In this document: positions 1 to 7,040 of the stretch, piece by piece
How positions within the stretch are numbered: the stretch's first letter is position 1
Layout of the letters: each line of letters opens with the position of its first letter
Source: Spirochaetales bacterium
GTDB lineage: Bacteria; Spirochaetota; Spirochaetia; DSM-27196; SLST01
Assembly: GCA_030642995.1 (NCBI GenBank)
Contig: DAOWMR010000033.1
Coordinates: forward strand, 1 to 12,580
Direction of reading: 5' to 3'
Length of the DNA: 12,580 bases
The notes under the pieces: generated by a model
Seen by the model: only the letters and a program-made list of their open reading frames with translations
What the model was told of the DNA's origin: nothing
The model's database searches: none
Program-made: the position numbers and the translations under genes

Positions 1-12
1 AGTGCCGGCGCT

Positions 13-1551
13 TCACTGCCCCCGCAGCACCTCGTGGATCTTCACCATCGCCAGGGTGTCCAGTTTGCAGTACTCCCGGAGCTGGGCAAGGACGGTTTCT
101 CTCTCGAATCCGAAAGTCGCCTGCGAAGTGGTTCCGGCATCACCGGCAACGTCCTCGGCTTCCGCGTTGCGCTGTTGCGGGACGATGATCGATGCCCAAA
201 CCGCCTGCGCCTCGTTACCGTCGGCCACCGCCATTCCGTCGTAGGAGAGTTCGGGCACGAGCACCGGCAGCACGTTCTTGATTGAGTTGGAGCCGAGGAA
301 ATCAGGGTGCGCGTAGTGCCTGCGGAAGATGACCAGGAGGTCAAAGAAACGAGGGAGCATCGCATGCAGCTGCTCGGCCAATTCCGGTAGGAACTCTGCA
401 AGATTCCCAATCACGCCCCGCTCAAAGCCGGCATTGTACGCGACGAGGGTGCCGCTCGGCCCGATATCGGCACAGAGAGCGGTCGCGAGCGGTCGCCGTG
501 GGTCGGTCTCGTCCTCGTGGAGATAGTCGTGATGTGTCAGCGTGCCCTTGGCGTCCAGCACGTGAAGCGAGTACTGAAAGGGGTACTTCTGCCACGGCCC
601 AAGCCCGTCGAGTCGCGGCACAGCATCCGCGCAGGTTTCGAAATCCAGGAAATAGAGCGGATACTCCAGTCCGCCAATTGCCGCGCGAACCGCCGCCGCA
701 TCAACCATCGGTTGGCCCCGCCGCACCATCTCCACGTGAGCGGCCTGGGCCTGATTCAGCTCATCGAGCGGCACGTCGTTGATGTCCAGCACTCCCCGAG
801 TAGCGAGCGAGTCCTTCGTTTTGCTTGAGAGATTGGGGATGGTAAAGATTGAGTGCTTCGGCACGTCCCGCCAACAATGAGACGTAAATGGACATTCGTA
901 CGGTTTCGTGCAGTGGGTGCCGATTGGTACTTCCGGCTCGGTGGGCTGAGAAACGACGGCCCTCATCCGGTCAATGATCTCAGGAACCCGAGCCCTGACC
1001 CCCCGAGCGCGTTCACTGATGTCCTGGATCGTGAAGAGATCCGACAGATCGGGGTACCGGCACTCCCGGTTCAGGTGCATGAGACTGCAGGTTGTCACCG
1101 AGAGACCGGCGCCCTCGGTCACGTGCCACTGGATGGCCGCATCGGTCACGTGCTCGTCTTTCACGCTCGACGTACTCTTGACCTCAATCAGATGCCATGA
1201 TCCGTCTGCCACCCGTGACAACACGTCCACCTTTACGTGGGTGGAGTCGGCTTCAAATGCGGCCTCATATATATGAGGGATGTCCGCTCGGTTAACCAGG
1301 GCGGCGGTCTCACGGACCGAGCCGGGCAGATCGTAGAACGGGGCCTCTACAAGGTGGCCGCCGGGGAACCGGTCGCGCGCTACTTCTCCCACGGCTGTCC
1401 CGCCGGCAAATATCCGTTCCTGCGAGGCGGTGAGGGCGGGTTTCAGTTCGGGATGATAAATCTCCAGCCACAGGCGTTTCTCACACTGCAAACCGGACAT
1501 GATCCGGCTCTTGCTGAGATGTGTACTCGGGCGAGTTCTGCGTTTAGGCAT
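13..1551 (-). CDS. DUF2779-family dual nuclease (Cas4/RecB-like PD-(D/E)XK plus DEDD exonuclease-like domain)
   Basis: Probable DNA-processing nuclease of 512 residues. The N-terminal half looks like a Cas4/RecB-type PD-(D/E)XK nuclease: VDVL (Asp about 109) is followed by LIEVK (Glu 123, Lys 125). Cys 23 (GLQCEKRLW) together with Cys 214, 220 and 226 resembles the four-cysteine Fe-S ligand set of Cas4 and AddB. The C-terminal half (from about 295) has a DEDD exonuclease pattern: FLDFET (Asp 303, Glu 305), LVAYNAGFE (about 370-377), and YCKLDT (Asp 498) near the end. This pairing is typical of DUF2779 proteins. The start is taken as ATG 1551 because LSKSRIMSGLQC just after it is the usual beginning of the family. 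An in-frame ATG at 1596 would add 15 residues that look unlike the family, and neither site has a clear Shine-Dalgarno. It is divergent from the ADP-ribosylglycohydrolase across about 100 bp. The substrate is unknown. Confidence 0.88.
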   Translation of the reverse strand: MPKRRTRPSTHLSKSRIMSGLQCEKRLWLEIYHPELKPALTASQERIFAGGTAVGEVARDRFPGGHLVEAPFYDLPGSVRETAALVNRADIPHIYEAAFEADSTHVKVDVLSRVADGSWHLIEVKSTSSVKDEHVTDAAIQWHVTEGAGLSVTTCSLMHLNRECRYPDLSDLFTIQDISERARGVRARVPEIIDRMRAVVSQPTEPEVPIGTHCTKPYECPFTSHCWRDVPKHSIFTIPNLSSKTKDSLATRGVLDINDVPLDELNQAQAAHVEMVRRGQPMVDAAAVRAAIGGLEYPLYFLDFETCADAVPRLDGLGPWQKYPFQYSLHVLDAKGTLTHHDYLHEDETDPRRPLATALCADIGPSGTLVAYNAGFERGVIGNLAEFLPELAEQLHAMLPRFFDLLVIFRRHYAHPDFLGSNSIKNVLPVLVPELSYDGMAVADGNEAQAVWASIIVPQQRNAEAEDVAGDAGTTSQATFGFERETVLAQLREYCKLDTLAMVKIHEVLRGQ

Positions 1552-1653
1552 AATTCCACGATACCACAGTTCGGCGACGCGTGGTACGTGCGCCATGCAA
1601 GAATGGCGAAAATGGCATGAATGGTGTGTTGACGAAGTGTGAAGGAGGTGTCA
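1552..1653. promoter_or_regulatory. Divergent intergenic region between nuclease and ADP-ribosylglycohydrolase genes
   Basis: About 100 bp separate two divergent starts, so promoters for both genes should lie here. I could not pick a convincing -35/-10 pair on either strand. TTGACG at 1629-1634 is too close to the downstream start to serve it. A short run of repeated AATGG units lies at about 1605-1625. No strong dyad is visible. Confidence 0.4.
1642..1648 (+). promoter_or_regulatory. Shine-Dalgarno that decides the ADP-ribosylglycohydrolase start
   Basis: AAGGAGG is a near-perfect ribosome binding site. It ends 5 nt before GTG 1654, which fixes that codon as the likely start. The open frame extends upstream to a GTG at 1639, but using that codon would place the ribosome binding site inside the coding region. 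Confidence 0.75.
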
Positions 1654-2820
1654 GTGTGGTTTGCGAGGGAGATTGGGATGACACCTTATATTTCTCGTGG
1701 TGCTCGGGCGGTCGGCTGTCTCATGGGGGGGGCGGTCGGTGATGCGCTCGGGGCGCCGGTTGAGTTTCTTGACTTGGCCGAGATTTGCCGGCAGTACGGA
1801 AGCCGTGGGATCCGCGCCCTTGAGCTTGACCCTCCCGGACTTGCGCACATCACAGACGACACTCAGATGACCATGTTCACTGCCGAGGGCCTGCTCGAGA
1901 TGCGTGCCAGGGAACGTTCTCGAGATCAAAGTTCGGCGGCCGTGTACGGACGCGTAGATCAGGCCGGCATGCGACCGGTTCTGGAGGCCTACCACCGCTG
2001 GCTCATGACCCAGGGCTCTCGCCCGGGGACCGGGCCGGGCACCGTCTATGCTGGAATGGGAGAGGCCGGGGTGTCGGAAGTGCTTTCCACAGGGGAACTC
2101 ATTCACGTGCCGCGTCTCCATGCCCGTCGTTCGCCGGGCAACACCTGCCTCAACTCACTGGAGACCGGGATCCACATGACTCCGGACCGCCCTCAAAACA
2201 ACAGCAAGGGTTGCGGAGGTGTGATGCGGGCGGCCCCGGCCGGCATCATTGGTGCCGATCCCGTCAGTGCATTCAGATTGGGATGCAGGCTCGCCGCGCT
2301 CACTCACGGTCATCCGTCAGGGTACATCGCCGCCGGAGTTCTCGCGTTCATGATCTCGCAGTTGATGGACGGGGAGGATCTCCTCCGCACCGCGGAACAG
2401 GCGGTCACCGCCGCACGCGAACAAGCTTGTTGCGAGGGACACCCGATCATCCCCGGCAATCCCGGCGAGGAGACCGCCCGAGCCCTTGAACAGGCAATTG
2501 AGCTTTCGGAATCCGGCGCGTCGGCAACCGCTGTGACCGTCGAACGTATCGGTGCGGGTTGGGTTGCCGAGGAAGCTCTCGCTATCAGTCTGTTCGCCGC
2601 CCTCGCGTTCCCTCAGGATTTTTCGGCGGCGGTGCAACTTGCCGTCAATCACTCAGGAGACAGTGATTCCACGGGGAGCATCTGCGGGAACATCGTGGGC
2701 GCGTTCATCGGTATCACGGGTATACCCGAGTCGTGTTGCCGCGAGCTGGAACTCCGGCCGGAGATCCGGCGGTTGGCAATTGGTCTGAGTGACGCACGGG
2801 GCTTGACTGTAAAGGCATAA
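1654..2820 (+). CDS. ADP-ribosylglycohydrolase family protein (DraG/ARH-like)
   Basis: Cytosolic hydrolase expected to remove ADP-ribose from proteins, nucleic acids or small molecules using a two-metal (Mg/Mn) centre. The 388-residue product has the family motifs in order: GCLMGGAVGDALGAPVEF near residues 22-38, the metal-binding TDDTQMT (about 67-73), RSPGNTC (about 159-165), NNSKGCGGVMRAAP (about 182-195), and the second metal site HSGDSDSTG (about 333-341, Asp 336 and 338). All visible metal-ligand positions are kept and the length is normal, so it should be active. The start GTG 1654 is chosen from the Shine-Dalgarno just upstream; ATG 1678 (MTPYISRG) is a reasonable alternative. The helicase gene follows on the same strand after about 49 nt, so co-transcription is plausible. 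The substrate cannot be read from the sequence; reversal of a toxin or regulatory ADP-ribosylation is an inference. Confidence 0.92.
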   Translation: MWFAREIGMTPYISRGARAVGCLMGGAVGDALGAPVEFLDLAEICRQYGSRGIRALELDPPGLAHITDDTQMTMFTAEGLLEMRARERSRDQSSAAVYGRVDQAGMRPVLEAYHRWLMTQGSRPGTGPGTVYAGMGEAGVSEVLSTGELIHVPRLHARRSPGNTCLNSLETGIHMTPDRPQNNSKGCGGVMRAAPAGIIGADPVSAFRLGCRLAALTHGHPSGYIAAGVLAFMISQLMDGEDLLRTAEQAVTAAREQACCEGHPIIPGNPGEETARALEQAIELSESGASATAVTVERIGAGWVAEEALAISLFAALAFPQDFSAAVQLAVNHSGDSDSTGSICGNIVGAFIGITGIPESCCRELELRPEIRRLAIGLSDARGLTVKA

Positions 2821-2869
2821 GAACCCGCGTGCACGATTGCTCAACACACGTTATTCTGGACGCAGACTC

Positions 2870-5020
2870 ATGCAAACAGAGCTCAAGCGTCTCGTACGAC
2901 TCGTCGGGACCGATGCCGGATTTTACGTCCTCGCGCTTCATTCCTTCGTGGAGCACTACATCCGCGACATTGCGCAAGCCTCGGATTCGGTGAAGTTCTC
3001 CGACGTCGTCTGGGATTTTCGGGATCAACTGCTTGAACAGGCCGAAGGGCGCTTTGTGCAGGGATTGTCCTGCCTGACCAGTTTTGGTCGCCAGCATAGG
3101 TTCACGAACTCGGTCAGGCACGCATTCTGGGAGCTTGACCCCGAGGAAGCCGTTGCGGCAACGCACCTGTTCATCGTCTTCTGTACGTTGATCGGGATCG
3201 GTAGCATGCCGGAGGTGCGCCGGCTGGAGCGTTCACGGGAGGTGTGGAGAGAACGCCGGAGTCTGGCGGAGCAGAGTGGGGTGCTTCGCGGCGTGCAGGA
3301 AGAACTCAAAACCCTGCAGGTCCGCAACCGTGATCTCCTTGCGCAGATCCAGGGATACGAGACCACCGAACGGAAGGTGGCACAGCTCGAGCATGAGATA
3401 AGTCGATTTACCCTTGAACTGGAGGAGACCCGCGGGCGGGCCAAGGTTAAAGATCAACGGGTGGACGAGCTTCGGGCCGAGCGTGCCCGGCTCCGCGAAG
3501 ACCGGAAACGACTCCTGAAACAGATGCAGGGCTACGAGGAGCTCGAACGCTACATCGGGAATCTCGGTCGATTCAGCATCTACACAAAGACACGCATGGA
3601 CTACGAGCGCACGCTCATGCGGTTGACACCGGAGCAGGACGAGGCGGTTCAGGCGATTGACCGCGAGTCCGACTTCCTGGTTCGGGGAAGTGCCGGGACC
3701 GGGAAATCGCTCATTCTCATTGAGGCGTTGCAGCGCTCGCTGGAGGTTGGCGAGCTGCAATTTGACGCGCGGCCGGACCAGCGGGCGGTGTTGCTGACCT
3801 TCACCCGAACGCTCGCGAAGTTCGAGGACTACGTGACCACGGTGCTTGGAGTCGACCGGATCAGCGGTCTCGTACAGACCGTGGACGCCTTCATCCTCGA
3901 GCGGCTGAAGCGCATTGACCAGTCGTATAGGTTTGACTTCACCATCGTTGATACTCTCTGCACTGAGCTCAACACGACCGAGTTCTTCGACGACGTGGAG
4001 CTTGTCGCCGAAGTAGAGACCTTCCTGTTCGGAAACGTCGTTACGCATGAAGAGTACACCGACGAGATTGTGCCGCGTGTCGGGATGCGGCGTCGGCTGG
4101 CCCGGGGACAACGTGAGGCTGTGTGGGCCATCCGGGATCAAATCGTCGGACGGATGAACGACATTGGCGCTTTCAGCCGAAACTACGCCCGCATCAAGAT
4201 CCTGGACTATCTCGCGGGCGCCGGTGACGAAGATAAAGGACAGCTGCTGGACGTTCGGACAATCTACCTGGATGAAACGCAGGACCTGACCTCCGGTGAT
4301 CTCATCACACTGAAGGCCCTCATTTCCGGCCACCTCATCATGGCCTCCGATCTGCAGCAGAGTATCTATGGCGTGAGTTCTCCCTTTGTGCGAGCGGGGA
4401 TCCGGATCTCCGGCCGAACGAAAGTGCTGCGGACCAATTTCAGGAACACGCGGCAGATCCATGAGATGGCACAGCGATTTCAATCGACCGATGAGGACAG
4501 TCTATTCGCTTTCCGGGATGGCCCAATCCCCGAGCTCTACACGGCGACCGCTCCGAAGGATCTCCTCCCGCTTCTGATCGGCAAACTCGGTCTCTTCCTG
4601 AATCACCTGGAATACGAGCCCGACAATATCTGCGTGCTGGCGCCTCACACCGCCGAGGTCTCCCACATCGCCGAGGCGCTCGCAGAGCACAACATTCCTG
4701 CCGCCGTCATCACCGATCGGGAGTTTCAGTTCTCCAGCACCGGGGCGGTGCGTCTCTCAACGCTCCATTCAAGCAAGGGGCTGGACTTCCCGGTTGTTCT
4801 GGTCTACCTGCCGTATCTCAATCGACGTGAGAAGTTCGACGAAGAAACCACCGACCGCCTGTTGCGCAACCTTATTTACGTGGGATTCACCCGCGCAATG
4901 GAGAACCTTAACGTCTTCGTCTGTCCCGGTGAGGATCCGATTCTGGGGGACGTGTGCCGAGCCTTTGAGTTCCCGCCCGACGCCCCCGACTCCTCCGCCG
5001 GAGCAGTCGCTGATGGGTGA
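2870..5020 (+). CDS. UvrD/Rep-like SF1 helicase with N-terminal helical domain and coiled coil
   Basis: Predicted ATP-dependent DNA (or RNA) helicase of 716 residues. Residues 1-125 form an unassigned helical domain containing NSVRHAF, loosely like HEPN/DUF4145-type domains. Residues about 135-235 are a charged coiled coil with a repeated LLxQxQGYExxER element. The motor follows: TPEQDEAV (Q-motif-like, about 253), Walker A GSAGTGKS (273-280), TFTRTL, DQRIVG-type helical insert, Walker B IYLDETQD (465-472), SDLQQSIYG, LRTNFRNT (520-527), STLHSSKGLDFPVVLV (630-645) and IYVGFTRAMENL (669-680). These are the UvrD-like set. No nuclease domain is visible at the C-terminus, unlike AddA/RecB. The start is ATG 2870; a TTG at 2837 would add 11 residues, and neither has a strong ribosome binding site. 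The stop overlaps the start of the next gene by 8 nt, implying translational coupling. Its role could be repair or defence; the N-terminal assignment is weak. Confidence 0.9.
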   Translation: MQTELKRLVRLVGTDAGFYVLALHSFVEHYIRDIAQASDSVKFSDVVWDFRDQLLEQAEGRFVQGLSCLTSFGRQHRFTNSVRHAFWELDPEEAVAATHLFIVFCTLIGIGSMPEVRRLERSREVWRERRSLAEQSGVLRGVQEELKTLQVRNRDLLAQIQGYETTERKVAQLEHEISRFTLELEETRGRAKVKDQRVDELRAERARLREDRKRLLKQMQGYEELERYIGNLGRFSIYTKTRMDYERTLMRLTPEQDEAVQAIDRESDFLVRGSAGTGKSLILIEALQRSLEVGELQFDARPDQRAVLLTFTRTLAKFEDYVTTVLGVDRISGLVQTVDAFILERLKRIDQSYRFDFTIVDTLCTELNTTEFFDDVELVAEVETFLFGNVVTHEEYTDEIVPRVGMRRRLARGQREAVWAIRDQIVGRMNDIGAFSRNYARIKILDYLAGAGDEDKGQLLDVRTIYLDETQDLTSGDLITLKALISGHLIMASDLQQSIYGVSSPFVRAGIRISGRTKVLRTNFRNTRQIHEMAQRFQSTDEDSLFAFRDGPIPELYTATAPKDLLPLLIGKLGLFLNHLEYEPDNICVLAPHTAEVSHIAEALAEHNIPAAVITDREFQFSSTGAVRLSTLHSSKGLDFPVVLVYLPYLNRREKFDEETTDRLLRNLIYVGFTRAMENLNVFVCPGEDPILGDVCRAFEFPPDAPDSSAGAVADG
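3335..3373 (+). repeat. First copy of a 13-residue coiled-coil repeat in the helicase
   Basis: Encodes LLAQIQGYETTER. A second copy 177 nt downstream encodes LLKQMQGYEELER, with 9 of 13 residues identical. The pair suggests duplication of a coiled-coil segment of about 59 residues. Confidence 0.7.
3512..3550 (+). repeat. Second copy of the 13-residue coiled-coil repeat in the helicase
   Basis: Encodes LLKQMQGYEELER, matching the first copy at L, L, Q, Q, G, Y, E, E and R. It marks the end of the coiled coil, just before the motor domain. Confidence 0.7.
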
Positions 5021-5276
5021 TGTTGATCGGATCCGGCTGCTTCTGCGGGAGAAGTACGGCCTCGTACACGTGCCGCACTACCACAAGGCGGTTGAGTGGG
5101 CGAAGCGGACCAAGGCCGCAGTTCGCCGGGGGGTCACGCCGGAAGAGGCCGGCTTGACTGTGGCGCGCGAGCTTCTTCCCTACGAGGTGAAGGAGCACAA
5201 CGTTCAACTGGGCGCCGCAGTGTCGGAGATCCTGAAGCTCGCCGGGGATTCGGATCCAGGGGGTCCGGACCAGTGA
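5013..5276 (+). CDS. Small hypothetical protein coupled to the helicase
   Basis: An 87-residue protein that I do not recognise. It is hydrophilic and probably mostly helical, with no signal peptide, no membrane segment and no cysteine. The N-terminal helix (VDRIRLLLREKYGL) is followed by HYHKAVEWAKRTKAAVRRG, then a TPEEA turn, and a last helix ending in EILKLAG; the final residues are a Gly/Pro/Asp tail. It is supported as a gene by position: ATG 5013 lies inside the last codons of the helicase (8 nt overlap), GGAG at 5000-5003 sits 9 nt upstream, and its TGA shares 4 nt with the GTG of the next gene. The tight coupling suggests a partner of the helicase or a regulator, but no function can be assigned. 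The open frame continues upstream inside the helicase; that part is an out-of-frame shadow. Confidence 0.7.
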   Translation: MGDVDRIRLLLREKYGLVHVPHYHKAVEWAKRTKAAVRRGVTPEEAGLTVARELLPYEVKEHNVQLGAAVSEILKLAGDSDPGGPDQ

Positions 5277-6304
5277 CCACCACGCGGCTTCTCTGTCTCG
5301 TCGTCGCAGTGGCATCGCTGTATCCGGCGTCTCTCGCGGCCGACGGCTCCGCCGGCGGCACCCCCGCTCCGACGGACTATCAGCTTACCTCCCGGGACAT
5401 CCTGCTGAACACGCTCCTTCCCGGGTACGCGCAGATCAAGCTGGGAAGAACCATCGACGGGGCAATCTACCTTTCGTCGGTGCCGCTCACGATCGCCGGG
5501 ATTGCGTTGCAGACACACTACCTGGCGAAGGTGATGACCGATGACGGGCTCGAGCGTTCCTACACCGACGAGAACGGCCGCTGGTATGTCTACTATCTGG
5601 AAGGAATGAATGAACGGCCGGACAAGTGGGAGTTTCTCCTCGGAACAGTTCTCGGGCTCTACGGAACGCTCCTCTCCACCCATAGTCAGTATGACCTTCA
5701 ACAGCACCTCGTTGCTCGCGCGCCGGCCGGCGCCGTCCCGGCAGCCGCCAAGCCGATCAGCCTGGCTCACGCGCTTGCCGCGCCGTGGCAGCCACGGAAC
5801 CTCTTCAATCTCGAGATACTCCCCGTCTTCGCGCTCTCCGTGTTGCCCGATGTCGCGCGCATTGATCGAACGGACCTTGTCGGCTACTTCGCACGAGAGT
5901 CGGTTCAGTTCCTCGGCGCCGATGTCTCTCCCGCGGCGGGTCTCGCGCTTGCCGCCGGCGGAGCTATTCTGATTGCCAACGCGAACGCCGTATGGGAGGA
6001 GATCGCCTACCGTGGACTGCAGTTGCAGAACCGCGGCGTGGTCGGTTCATCGGTCAGGTTTGGCCTCGTGCACCTGCCAAACGCCCTGGTTCCAAACGTC
6101 AGCATCCAGGACACGTTGTGGCAGGCAACCTTCGCCACCATGTTCGGTCTCTACGCCGCATCGGTGACCGAACGGAACGGCTACGACTTCCGCAAGGCTA
6201 TCGCCTGGCACTTCTGGAACAACGCAGTCGCATTCACACTCGGATATCTCACCGAGCCCGATGACCAGCTGTTCTTTGGGGTGGGGGTGGATATGCGGTG
6301 GTGA
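5273..6304 (+). CDS. Exported CPBP-family intramembrane protease (CAAX/abortive-infection-like)
   Basis: Membrane protein of 343 residues. The N-terminus has a signal peptide (hydrophobic about 5-20, then SLAADGS). Next comes a segment with TLLPGYAQIKLGR (about 47-59) followed by a membrane helix, reminiscent of the PGxGQ motif in DUF5683-type envelope proteins. The C-terminal half has the CPBP (PF02517-type) catalytic motifs: WEEIAYRG (Glu 242, Glu 243, Arg 247), RFGLVH (His 267) and WHFWNN (His 313, Asn 316/317). All are intact, so a metal-dependent or glutamate-type intramembrane protease is expected. The start is GTG 5273, which forms a GTGA overlap with the stop of the 87-residue gene; AGGGGG at 5258-5263 is its ribosome binding site. 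The open frame runs further upstream to 5096, but that part has no membrane or family character. The substrate is unknown. Confidence 0.85.
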   Translation: MTTTRLLCLVVAVASLYPASLAADGSAGGTPAPTDYQLTSRDILLNTLLPGYAQIKLGRTIDGAIYLSSVPLTIAGIALQTHYLAKVMTDDGLERSYTDENGRWYVYYLEGMNERPDKWEFLLGTVLGLYGTLLSTHSQYDLQQHLVARAPAGAVPAAAKPISLAHALAAPWQPRNLFNLEILPVFALSVLPDVARIDRTDLVGYFARESVQFLGADVSPAAGLALAAGGAILIANANAVWEEIAYRGLQLQNRGVVGSSVRFGLVHLPNALVPNVSIQDTLWQATFATMFGLYAASVTERNGYDFRKAIAWHFWNNAVAFTLGYLTEPDDQLFFGVGVDMRW

Positions 6305-6311
6305 TGCCGAT

Positions 6312-6395
6312 TCAGGCGAAGAACGCGAATACCGTGATAAGAGCACTGATGACCACAAACCCGATGCCGATGAGCCGACCACGCCACACCGTCAA
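6312..6395 (-). CDS. Possible 27-residue single-membrane-span microprotein
   Basis: A short frame starting TTG 6395 encodes an Arg-containing start (VWRGR) followed by about 20 hydrophobic residues (GFVVISALITVFAFFA at the end), as in single-span membrane microproteins. GGGAG lies 4 nt before the TTG, and the gene would begin 14 nt after the methyltransferase stop. Against it: the start codon is weak, the frame is very short, and the same bases read in another frame contain an Uma2-like remnant. It may well be a chance hydrophobic frame. Confidence 0.25.
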   Translation of the reverse strand: MTVWRGRLIGIGFVVISALITVFAFFA

Positions 6396-6429
6396 TCAAC
6401 TCCCATCGTTCATCCCTCGTAGGCAAAGA
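6361..6429 (-). pseudogene. Uma2-family (DUF820) N-terminal remnant
   Basis: Read from 6429 downwards, the frame gives SLPTRDERWELIDGVAW and then SAHRHR. The stretch DERWELIDGVAW is the typical N-terminal signature of Uma2 restriction-endonuclease-like proteins (PD-(D/E)XK fold). The methionine/Ser-Pro segment that should follow is missing, only a poor copy of the next APxRRHQ motif remains, and then family similarity ends. There is no room for the catalytic core. The remnant overlaps the last codons of the methyltransferase gene in another frame. The identification rests on about 12 residues recalled as family consensus. Confidence 0.6.
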
Positions 6430-7030
6430 CCAGTGTGGTCCACTTCATGCCGGGTCGCCCGAGAACGTCTTCGGAAACAAATCGATCTTCCATCCGGAAG
6501 CCGAGACGCTCAAAGAGAAGTTGGATCTCACCCGCAGTGCGCAGCCGGTAGAGCCTTCCACTTGCATCGCGGCCCGTCGCCGGATCCACGTCATCGCGCT
6601 GAGTGGAGGTGGAGACGACCAGTTTGCCGCCCTGCCTGATCAGTTTCCGAATGGAGTCTGCCGAATCGAAAATATCGGCATCCGGAATGTGCATGATGAC
6701 CGCCGACAGAACCACCGCATCAAAGGTGCGGCCTGCCAGCGCGCCAAGGTCCGACGGAAGGGCGCCGGCAACCAGTCGATCCTTGAGCTCAGGATGGTAG
6801 CGAACGGCTTCCGCTCGTAGCTCGTCGGACGGTTCCAGTCCCCACACATCGATGCCGAGGGCATGAAGTCGATCCATGTCCCGACCTGAACCCGCCCCGA
6901 TGTCAAGCACCGATTGTCCTGCGCGGAACAGAACGGGAAAGAGCTCGAACAAGCCACCGCCGACAGACTCGTAGCGTTTTGCGACCTCAGCGGCTTTCGA
7001 GTTGTAGAACTCGTGGGTGGGGTTGTCCAC
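6410..7030 (-). CDS. Class I SAM-dependent methyltransferase
   Basis: Cytosolic methyltransferase of 206 residues with a Rossmann-type SAM-binding core. Motif I is VLDIGAGSGRDMDRL (residues 41-55), with the acidic ribose-binding position in GLEPS (about 64-68), an acidic motif at GALPSDL (89-95), FDAVVLSAVIMHIPD (103-117) as motif IV, and the GGKLVVS strand (134-140). The C-terminal part (RLYRLRTAGEIQLLFERLGF) is the usual substrate-side cap of Methyltransf_11/25-like small-molecule enzymes. The substrate cannot be predicted. The start is GTG 7030, with no strong ribosome binding site. It lies 10 nt after the GNAT stop and is probably translated from the same message. The last codons overlap an Uma2-like remnant in another frame. 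Confidence 0.87.
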   Translation of the reverse strand: MDNPTHEFYNSKAAEVAKRYESVGGGLFELFPVLFRAGQSVLDIGAGSGRDMDRLHALGIDVWGLEPSDELRAEAVRYHPELKDRLVAGALPSDLGALAGRTFDAVVLSAVIMHIPDADIFDSADSIRKLIRQGGKLVVSTSTQRDDVDPATGRDASGRLYRLRTAGEIQLLFERLGFRMEDRFVSEDVLGRPGMKWTTLVFAYEG

Positions 7031-7040
7031 TACAGCTACT

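Noticed and set aside
1629..1634. TTGACG as a -35 box for the ADP-ribosylglycohydrolase gene
   Set aside because: The matching -10 would fall at or after the start codon, and the bases there do not fit.
2836..2843. ATTGCTCA shared with 9999-10006, just upstream of the helicase and cyclase starts
   Set aside because: Eight bases shared once in 12.5 kb between unrelated contexts is within chance, and the flanking sequences differ.
3233..4483. Long antisense open frame (416 codons) opposite the helicase gene
   Set aside because: It lies opposite a clear helicase motor domain. The translation has no recognisable motif, and such frames are expected opposite GC-rich coding sequence.
5096..5272. 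Upstream extension of the CPBP gene to an earlier ATG
   Set aside because: The extra 59 residues are Gly/Arg/Ser-rich, lie out of frame over the 87-residue gene, and would bury the signal peptide. GTG 5273 with its GTGA overlap fits better.
6305..6409. Terminator between the convergent CPBP and methyltransferase genes
   Set aside because: I looked for a GC hairpin with a T-run on either strand and saw none.
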